DNA of 38,643 nucleotides from an uncultured bacterium (GTDB lineage: Bacteria > Cyanobacteriota > Vampirovibrionia > Gastranaerophilales > Gastranaerophilaceae): NCBI GenBank assembly GCA_902777605.1, contig CACYUI010000018.1:1-38643 (forward strand), given 5' to 3'. The translations under genes and the position numbers were made by a program. The notes below the pieces were generated by a model. It saw only the letters and a program-made list of their open reading frames with translations, had not been told where the DNA came from and did no database searches. Position 1 is the first letter of the stretch; every line of letters begins with the position of its first letter. Positions 33,415 to 38,643 of the stretch are shown here, piece by piece.

Positions 33415-33614
33415 GTATAAAAATCTTATTTGTAGGTATAATAACAGTCGGTTTGAGAAAAAAGAACTGTAGATTTGAACCTTATGTACAGGTTTTATAA
33501 AGCTATAAAATAACACATAGCTATTTAAAAGCTATACAACAATGCCTACTTTGTTAAATTTTATTAACATGTTTGATAAAAAAACTTTTATATGCTTTGC
33601 TATAAGTAGCTAGT

Positions 33615-33700
33615 ACCTTTCTCTAATCAACGAAAAGGAGAGCAAAAAGTCTTTGCCCTAGTGGCAGAGGGCTTGAAAATATCTGCCTAGAGAGAAAGGT
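33615..33700 (+). promoter_or_regulatory. Structured leader that can sequester the RBS of the 45-aa gene
   Basis: ACCTTTCTCT (33615-33624) is perfectly complementary to AGAGAAAGGT (33691-33700), which contains the Shine-Dalgarno site of the ATG at 33708. Inside lies a second hairpin, GCCCT/AGGGC (33655-33672). When folded, the ribosome site is paired. This suggests translational control or a stand-alone small RNA. Confidence 0.5.
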
Positions 33701-33707
33701 TAGTTTA

Positions 33708-33845
33708 ATGAATAAAAAACAAACTAGCAAATCTGTAGCATCAAAAGCTTCTGATATACTCAGAGACAATCGCTACAGCAGTAAATCTAAATCTGTTGCA
33801 GGTTCAGCTTTATCACAAACTAAAACTGGCAAACGCAGCAAATAG
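33708..33845 (+). CDS. 45-aa basic peptide beside the R-M system
   Basis: A 45-codon gene with AAAGG eight bases before the ATG. The peptide is rich in Lys and Ser (MNKKQTSKSVASKASDILRD, then SKSVAGSALSQTKTGKRSK). It resembles small proteins with the pattern xKKQTSxxVAxxASxxL...KSLAGSxLSQ that I have seen in phage and proteobacterial genomes, of unknown function. Two alternating helices separated by a turn are likely. A terminator follows immediately. It lies tail to tail with the restriction enzyme gene. Confidence 0.65.
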   Translation: MNKKQTSKSVASKASDILRDNRYSSKSKSVAGSALSQTKTGKRSK

Positions 33846-33857
33846 TTAGATTTGGGG

Positions 33858-33893
33858 TGGAGGTATGAGTTAAATACTCTGCCTCCATTTTTT
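33858..33893 (+). terminator. Terminator after the 45-aa gene
   Basis: TGGAGG / CCTCCA outer stem with inner GAGT/ACTC (33858-33887), followed by six T. It separates this unit from the convergent R-M operon. Confidence 0.75.
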
Positions 33894-35691
33894 ATGCGGC
33901 AATATTGTTCATAGCTGATTTCCAATTATTTAATGCTTCGGGTATTTTTTCCTCAATCCATTTTATAGAATCAGTTTCAAGAGCTGAATTTACAATATTA
34001 TCGTAAAGTTCTTTTATATACTCATGTTTAAATTCTCTATGAGCTTCTTTTATCTTAGCTACAATTTTTAAAATTTCAATTAACTGCTTTATTGTTATAG
34101 GAACAATTTTCTGTTTTGCACCTTCAAATTCATATTTATTGCTTTGATGGTATGTGTTAATAGTATCTCTATGTAGTGATGGAGCAACAAACAAGCAATA
34201 ACACACTTTATCAGCATTTGCCGTTTCAAAATCTCTTAAATGTCGCATTACTGGCTGTCCTTCATTATACCATTGGTCTCTGCTTGATAACATTGTTACT
34301 TCGCAAGTTGCATTAAAGTCATCATAGTAACATTCTATATCAGGAACACCAGCAGGAGCCGTAAAAGTAGGTTCATTATCATCACCAACAACACTGTTTG
34401 GCTTGATTAATAAAGAATCATTAATAATATTTAGTGCTACATTTGTCCATTTTTCCAATGCTATTGACGGCTTCAAATCTAAATTCCTAATATTTGATAA
34501 TGCTTCTATTGCTTCATCAATTTTTGATAAATCATTGCTATAATCGTATTTTATTTCCAAGTTCTGCAAATTAGTACGATATGCTCTTAATTCTGCAATT
34601 TTAGATTTTAATTCTGGTTTAGAAACAGGCATAATAATTGATGTTAGGTCAATATTTAGCTTCTCTTCCAAAGAATTTATATCACTTATAATATTCTGTA
34701 GTATCTCTTGCAACTTTTCTACAGTATCAAATGGCAAATCATAAGCTCCATATGTACTAAAATATCTTATCCATTCAGCTTTTTCCATATCAATAGCATG
34801 TCCGTCATCATTCTCTAATATTGAATTGATTTCAACCATTCTTCTTGGCTCTATATCAATACAAGTATTTCCATATTTACCTCTAAGATAAATATACTTA
34901 GTTATACGCATGTATCTGATAATGTTATCTGTGTACTCTTTTGTGTTGTTTTCCGGATTTTGAAATGAAGATAAATATTGGCTAATATAACATTTTCTAT
35001 ATATTTCTTTTGCTTCATTGTTTGGTTTTGCTTCATAATTCATTCTAAAATCAATTACTTTTTGTGCAACATTATCAATCTCTGCATAATTATTTAACGA
35101 CAATGCAAATATACCAAATTCAATTTTTGTAAGACCTTTTGCTTTAATTCCTTTTTGTTCACATAATTCATTTACTTTTTTAATTAGTCTTAGTGTATTT
35201 ACAAATGGTTTTGAGTTCCAATCTCTGCGTTCAGTTTCAACTGCATTTGGATATTGCAGCTTTAATAATTGTTCAAACATAAATTCATCAAATGTAATTT
35301 CATTATTGAGTAATTTATTACCAATATCGGTTATAACAATTTTTCTATTACTTCTATCAACTAAGCCTAATTTTTCTAGGGGAGACATAGATTGTCTGCC
35401 ACGCATTGGAGGGTCACTATAATTTTTAGCATTAAAAATACTCTTTGCTTGCTCATATGACATTTCAATGCTTTTATCTTTTAACAAGTTTATTTGTTCT
35501 TCTTTTAGACCATTAAATGTTTGTGTTGAATCAGTATTAAGATATTCTCTATTTTTTATAAGAAGTATTTGAAATTTTATCTGTGTTTCTGTATTCCATT
35601 CCTCATTTTCAATTTCTTTTGCAGTTTTTAAAAAAGCCGGTATTCTTTCAGCTTCTCTTATTGTTGTTGTCATACTCCATAATGTATCCAA
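33892..35691 (-). CDS. AlwI-family type II restriction endonuclease
   Basis: A 599-aa protein. The opening DTLWSMTTTIREAERIPAFL and the domain order match the AlwI/Nt.BstNBI/PleI restriction enzymes (PF09491). An internal winged-helix-like region (MSPLEKLGLVDRSNRKIVIT) probably reads DNA. The probable nuclease core is PDIECYYDD followed by CEVTMLSSRDQW (about residues 455-480). The family makes asymmetric (type IIS) cuts; AlwI itself recognises GGATC, but specificity is not readable here. Start: TTG at 35689-35691 with AGGAG seven bases upstream; the family N-terminus supports it. It is third in the operon behind two methyltransferases. Confidence 0.85.
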   Translation of the reverse strand: MDTLWSMTTTIREAERIPAFLKTAKEIENEEWNTETQIKFQILLIKNREYLNTDSTQTFNGLKEEQINLLKDKSIEMSYEQAKSIFNAKNYSDPPMRGRQSMSPLEKLGLVDRSNRKIVITDIGNKLLNNEITFDEFMFEQLLKLQYPNAVETERRDWNSKPFVNTLRLIKKVNELCEQKGIKAKGLTKIEFGIFALSLNNYAEIDNVAQKVIDFRMNYEAKPNNEAKEIYRKCYISQYLSSFQNPENNTKEYTDNIIRYMRITKYIYLRGKYGNTCIDIEPRRMVEINSILENDDGHAIDMEKAEWIRYFSTYGAYDLPFDTVEKLQEILQNIISDINSLEEKLNIDLTSIIMPVSKPELKSKIAELRAYRTNLQNLEIKYDYSNDLSKIDEAIEALSNIRNLDLKPSIALEKWTNVALNIINDSLLIKPNSVVGDDNEPTFTAPAGVPDIECYYDDFNATCEVTMLSSRDQWYNEGQPVMRHLRDFETANADKVCYCLFVAPSLHRDTINTYHQSNKYEFEGAKQKIVPITIKQLIEILKIVAKIKEAHREFKHEYIKELYDNIVNSALETDSIKWIEEKIPEALNNWKSAMNNIAA

Positions 35692-35702
35692 AGCAAATCT
35701 CC

Positions 35703-36647
35703 TTAATAGTTAATTATTAATACTTCCTCTGTAACAGAATTCTTGTTTTTTGTTTGATAGTTTGAGTTACTATAATTATAATTTAAGTTAATAACTCTAT
35801 ATTTATCCGCATTGTTCCTTGCCCAATTTATTAAAATTTTGTTTTCTTTATTTTTACTTCTAAGCACATTTGATAGAGCGAATTTAATGTTATTATTATG
35901 CAAATCATCAAGAAAAGAGAGTAAATCTTCTTCATCTTTATTGCTCCATCCGCCTTGTTCATTATAGGTAGCGCAAGTTATTAAGTATGGTGGGTCTGCA
36001 TAAACAAAGCTATTTGAATTTAATTTTGATATATCAAATTCCCTAAAATCTTTGTTTGAAAATTCGTAATCTTTTGATTCAAGTCTTGCTATAAATTTTT
36101 TTAGCTTTTCTTTCATTTTTTCATTAAAATCACGCTTACCAGCTGGTAAATTAAATTTACCTTGACTATTAAAACGAATTTGATTATTAAATGAATACAA
36201 TATAAGAGTGTAAAGCATTGCATAATAATAGTAGTCAAGACTTGTTTTTTTATTAAAATCCTCTCTTAATTTTAAAAACTTATCTTTATTATATGGAGCG
36301 AGTCCTGTATTACTATCACACTTATAATATTCATATCCGTATTTTGAAGTATTTGACAAGCCATAAGTATCAATAATCTCTTCTATCATTGATAGAAATT
36401 CATCACCAAAGTTTTTAAACATACTAAAAAGATAAGTTAAATTGTCATTTGTATCGTTTAAAATTGTTCTATTGCTCTGAACATTTACACCAACATTAGC
36501 TCCACCACAAAATAAATCAACAAAAATATCAATGTTTTGAGGGAATAGTGGTAATATCTGTGGAAGCAACTTAAACTTTCCTCCTGTATAATTAAGAGGT
36601 GATTGTATTAATTCTGTATCAGAAGCCTTTTCTAAAAGCATTTGCAT
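35703..36647 (-). CDS. D12-class adenine-N6 DNA methyltransferase (second)
   Basis: A 314-aa Dam/DpnM-type (D12, PF02086) enzyme: SPLNYTGGKFKLLPQILPLF (AdoMet-binding FxGG-like loop), VDLFCGGANVG and the catalytic FVYADPPYLI near residue 219. It transfers methyl from AdoMet to adenine in the recognition site. Type IIS systems need one enzyme per strand of an asymmetric site, which explains the pair. Its start overlaps the first methyltransferase by 16 bases; no ribosome site, so translation is coupled. Restriction enzyme starts 11 bases after its stop. Confidence 0.88.
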   Translation of the reverse strand: MQMLLEKASDTELIQSPLNYTGGKFKLLPQILPLFPQNIDIFVDLFCGGANVGVNVQSNRTILNDTNDNLTYLFSMFKNFGDEFLSMIEEIIDTYGLSNTSKYGYEYYKCDSNTGLAPYNKDKFLKLREDFNKKTSLDYYYYAMLYTLILYSFNNQIRFNSQGKFNLPAGKRDFNEKMKEKLKKFIARLESKDYEFSNKDFREFDISKLNSNSFVYADPPYLITCATYNEQGGWSNKDEEDLLSFLDDLHNNNIKFALSNVLRSKNKENKILINWARNNADKYRVINLNYNYSNSNYQTKNKNSVTEEVLIINY

Positions 36648-37753
36648 ACAAATAATCTTTCCGCATTTTCTTCAATATTGGATTTACCTGTTGAAAATGC
36701 TTTATAATCTTGAGAGAATATCTTAACAATACCTTTAGCTTCTAATATATTCATAATATCAATGTCTGACAATTTAGCATTGGAGCGGTCATTTCCTTTC
36801 TCTGCCATATTGTTATATGAAAGCACAATATATTTTGCTTTTATATTGCTGATTAAATCTCTAAAAGCTTCGGTTGCGTTGATAGTACAGTATTCGCTTT
36901 TTAAAGATGCCCTATCCATTTTTTTTGCAACACCAATGACTTCAGGTTTCTTCCAGCAAGCCACATTTTCTAATAAATGATAAGCATCACAATATTGTCT
37001 CGAATTGTATGGTGGGTCTAAATAAACTACATCTGCTGAAATAACTTTTACAAGATTGTTAATATCTTCGTTATATATTTCATTTTGATAGTTTGTTGCT
37101 TCAATTTGCGGAACAAGTAATTCAAGTTTCTTATCCAAATCGCCATTCTTTCTATAGGCATCATAGTGCCCACAGGTATTAGCAATTTTATCCATAGCGT
37201 AAAGTAGAGATGTAATCAGAATATATTTTTCTCTTTGATTCAGCAACCCATTTTTAAATTGTTTTTCAATATCTTCTCTTATATATCCTATCTTACGACA
37301 ATTCTTTTTACTGAAATAAGTATCTGCATAATTCTTAGACATATAATTATCAGATGACACAGAAGATTCATTATACTTATTGATATAGCATATAACCTTT
37401 GACAGAGAATAATCTTCTGTTCCAAACCAAGTTTGATGACAAACATAATTGCTGTATAAAATATCATTGACTATTAAATGTTTATCTTGAAAAATAGAAG
37501 CTACTGCTCCTGTACCTGCAAATAAATCTGCAAAAGTTCTAAAATTTCCACATTCCTTATCTATAACAGATTTTATAAACTGATTGAGTTTATATTTATT
37601 ACCTAAATACCGTCTATTATTTATAGAAAAATAATCAACATTATCTACTAGTTCTTTGTTATCAACAATAAGCCTTAAAGTACTGGAATAAGTTTTTGCT
37701 CCAGCACTTTTTATCCGTATATTCTTCTGTCTTTCTAGACTTTGAACAGACAC
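36632..37753 (-). CDS. D12-class adenine-N6 DNA methyltransferase (first)
   Basis: A 373-aa methyltransferase: RRYLGNKYKLNQFIKSVI and FADLFAGTGAVASIFQ (AdoMet site), and VVYLDPPYNSRQYCDAY, the DPPY catalytic motif, near residue 240. The NSRQY extension after DPPY is typical of the larger D12 enzymes paired with type IIS nucleases. It probably methylates the opposite strand from its partner. Start is a GTG (37751-37753) with AGGAAGG seven bases upstream. Promoter at 37781-37810. Confidence 0.88.
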   Translation of the reverse strand: MSVQSLERQKNIRIKSAGAKTYSSTLRLIVDNKELVDNVDYFSINNRRYLGNKYKLNQFIKSVIDKECGNFRTFADLFAGTGAVASIFQDKHLIVNDILYSNYVCHQTWFGTEDYSLSKVICYINKYNESSVSSDNYMSKNYADTYFSKKNCRKIGYIREDIEKQFKNGLLNQREKYILITSLLYAMDKIANTCGHYDAYRKNGDLDKKLELLVPQIEATNYQNEIYNEDINNLVKVISADVVYLDPPYNSRQYCDAYHLLENVACWKKPEVIGVAKKMDRASLKSEYCTINATEAFRDLISNIKAKYIVLSYNNMAEKGNDRSNAKLSDIDIMNILEAKGIVKIFSQDYKAFSTGKSNIEENAERLFVCKCF

Positions 37754-37780
37754 ACTTAAACCTTCCTATTCTCCAACATC

Positions 37781-37810
37781 ATTGTAATACAAATATATCT
37801 GTCATGTCCA
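37781..37810 (-). promoter_or_regulatory. R-M operon promoter
   Basis: Minus-strand TGGACA (37805-37810), 18-bp spacer, TACAAT (37781-37786), about 28 bases before the GTG start of the first methyltransferase. It drives methyltransferases before the nuclease, the usual safe order. Confidence 0.55.
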
Positions 37811-38098
37811 TTTATTTAGTTGTGTAAAATTTTATAGGAATAAACTAATTATAATTCCTTTTTAATTTACTAAAATTGTACAAAAATTATTATTTTACAC
37901 TTGCAATGATAAAGCTTCTCATGTATTTATTGTCAGAAATAACTTAGTATCTATCAAACTCATACCCCACATGCAAATACACCTAATAGGCTGAAACCCA
38001 ATAAAATCAACATTTATTTTTAACAGTCCCAAAATAGTCCCTTTTTGGGGTAAAAATGACCATTTTTTGAGGTCGGTTGAATTTCTGAAACGCAATAA

Positions 38099-38123
38099 AA
38101 AAGAGCCTCTTTGGCTCTTTTAT
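38099..38123. terminator. Terminator hairpin
   Basis: AAAAGAGCC / GGCTCTTTT with loop TCTTT (38099-38121) and flanking A/T runs, perfect stem. Confidence 0.75.
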
Positions 38124-38127
38124 TAAA

Positions 38128-38161
38128 TGGAGCGGGAGACGAGGCTGTCTTGACCTGTTCG
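38128..38161 (-). pseudogene. tRNA-3'-end-like fragment, copy 1
   Basis: On the minus strand the end reads AGCCTCGTCTCCCGCTCCA, matching the T-stem 3' side, acceptor strand and discriminator of a tRNA-Gly-like gene. The rest of a tRNA is absent. It follows a terminator hairpin directly. The 15 or so bases before it (GAACAGGTCAAGAC) are also shared with copy 2. Confidence 0.4.
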
Positions 38162-38302
38162 CATTAAACGTGCCTACATGTTTTGACTGCGTGATTTTAT
38201 CACTTGTCAAAAGCACTCCGCACTCTGCTCACAGGTCTCTCAAACTCGGACAGGTCTTTGACCTGTGGCGAGTTCTCACCTCTTTTGCACACACTAAAAT
38301 AA

Positions 38303-38334
38303 AAAAGCCCTGAACAAAAGTTCATGGCTTCTTT
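38303..38334. terminator. Terminator-like hairpin
   Basis: AAGCC / GGCTT outer stem and TGAAC / GTTCA inner stem around AAAA, with one mismatch and T-rich flank. Directly precedes tRNA-like fragment copy 2. Confidence 0.5.
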
Positions 38335-38335
38335 A

Positions 38336-38370
38336 TGGAGCGGGAAACGAGGCTCGTGTCTTGTTCGCTC
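38336..38370 (-). pseudogene. tRNA-3'-end-like fragment, copy 2
   Basis: Minus-strand CGAGCCTCGTTTCCCGCTCCA-type end (copy 1 differs by one base in the tRNA-like 19-mer), again right after a terminator-like hairpin. The order terminator hairpin, tRNA 3' end, then a GAACA-AGACA block is the same as in copy 1, 208 bases away. Confidence 0.4.
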
Positions 38371-38415
38371 GCATTTAACGGCATTTTGCATTTTGTTTTA
38401 CAGCAATTTCATTGC

Positions 38416-38468
38416 TGTAAAAGAACACATGGTTTGAGAAGAAAGAACAGATATTTTGAGAATTATTT
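38416..38468 (+). repeat. Right copy of direct repeat flanking the R-M island
   Basis: TGTAAAAGAAC (38416-38426) and TTTGAGAATTATTT (38455-38468), spaced exactly as in the left copy at 33362-33414. Confidence 0.5.
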
Positions 38469-38643
38469 TGGTGCAAAAAATTGCACACTACGCACTTATT
38501 CTTGTTATTGTTTGGTTTCACACAATCTACAGACTAATTGAGACTAATAAATATCAAAAAAGTGACATTAATTAAATTTTTTCTTGTAATAGTAAATATC
38601 AGAAATTATCATGATAAAGCCAATTAGATAATAAATTAAAATT

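Larger units (their letters stand above)
33232..33614. other. Gene-free left flank of the restriction-modification island
   Basis: About 380 bases with no credible gene. It contains a direct repeat GGACATTTC/GGACATTTT near 33245-33261, a copy of the dispersed repeat (33292-33329), and the left copy of the island-flanking direct repeat (33362-33414). A TATAAT at 33437-33442 could be a promoter for a plus-strand transcript leading to the 45-aa gene. Confidence 0.4.
37811..38643. other. Gene-free right flank of the R-M island
   Basis: About 830 bases without a credible gene. It holds two terminators, two tRNA-3'-end-like fragments, a nested hairpin (AACTCG/CGAGTT enclosing ACAGGTC/GACCTGT, 38243-38274), a 12-bp perfect hairpin TTTTACAGCAAT/ATTGCTGTAAAA (38396-38422), the right direct-repeat copy, and GTGCAA/TTGCAC (38471-38486). 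The density of structured, GC-richer pieces in AT-rich DNA looks like the decayed end of a mobile element. Confidence 0.45.

Noticed and set aside
38007..38541. Three short open frames at the right edge
   Set aside because: They run through terminators, tRNA-like fragments and hairpins, and their starts lack ribosome sites; the sequence is better explained as non-coding.
33232..38643. Prophage
   Set aside because: Restriction-modification genes and repeat borders are present, but no integrase, capsid, terminase or tail genes are in the window.

Overview
The window is AT-rich bacterial chromosome. Core genes (metG, gyrB, gatB, a yraN-like gene, a tRNA-Leu) are interleaved with lineage-specific proteins and two accessory blocks. 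Several proteins carry a short N-terminal signature ending in 'NFKA', 'FCGKG' or 'HFKG'. I associate this with Gastranaerophilales (Vampirovibrionia/Melainabacteria, non-photosynthetic relatives of cyanobacteria from gut and other habitats). A GT9/rmlC locus, a lipoprotein, a lytic transglycosylase and secreted proteins also fit a bacterium with a Gram-negative-type envelope. This taxonomic call is inference from recollection, not a database result.

Layout. 1-1773: end of a surface-polysaccharide locus on the minus strand (a GT9-GT2 fusion, then the start of rmlC). 1.9-5.95 kb: first accessory block, holding a small gene with a damaged start, a toxin and an antitoxin placed tail to tail, an unknown two-helix membrane protein, an XRE regulator, a TM2-domain protein, a 43-aa membrane peptide followed by a secreted nuclease-like protein, then a 3' half of a tRNA-Ile(CAU) gene fused to a GC-richer structured unit bounded by a perfect 12-bp inverted repeat. 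6.0-19.1 kb: a GNAT-like protein, metG, a TPR protein, a YtxH-DUF948-YtxH stress-type cassette, tRNA-Leu(UAA), an Na+/H+ antiporter, a four-gene run (NifX-like metal-binding protein, metallo-beta-lactamase-fold hydrolase, C_GCAxxG_C_C redox protein, acyl-ACP thioesterase), a lytic transglycosylase and a GH35 beta-galactosidase pair. 19.1-33.2 kb: a hairpin-rich spacer, a small regulator with an acetyltransferase, a lineage-specific membrane-protein pair, an organophosphate transporter, gyrB, a large lineage-specific protein, a phosphoesterase-like secreted protein, a lipoprotein pair, gatB, yraN and an M15-like protein. 33.2-38.6 kb: second accessory block, a 45-aa basic peptide behind a structured leader and a complete AlwI-type restriction-modification operon with two adenine methyltransferases. 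It is flanked by a pair of imperfect direct repeats and by two tRNA-3'-end-like fragments.

Expression signals. Most genes have good Shine-Dalgarno sites. Five genes without one (starts at 2562, 5990, 13103, 19102 and 32303) have a -10 hexamer exactly six bases before the start codon, which is the geometry of leaderless mRNAs. Many promoters carry an extended -10 of the form TATGNTANAAT. The strongest candidates for something undescribed are the 162-nt structured unit beside the tRNA-Ile fragment, the leaderless gene class, and the repeat-bounded restriction-modification island with its RBS-sequestering leader.
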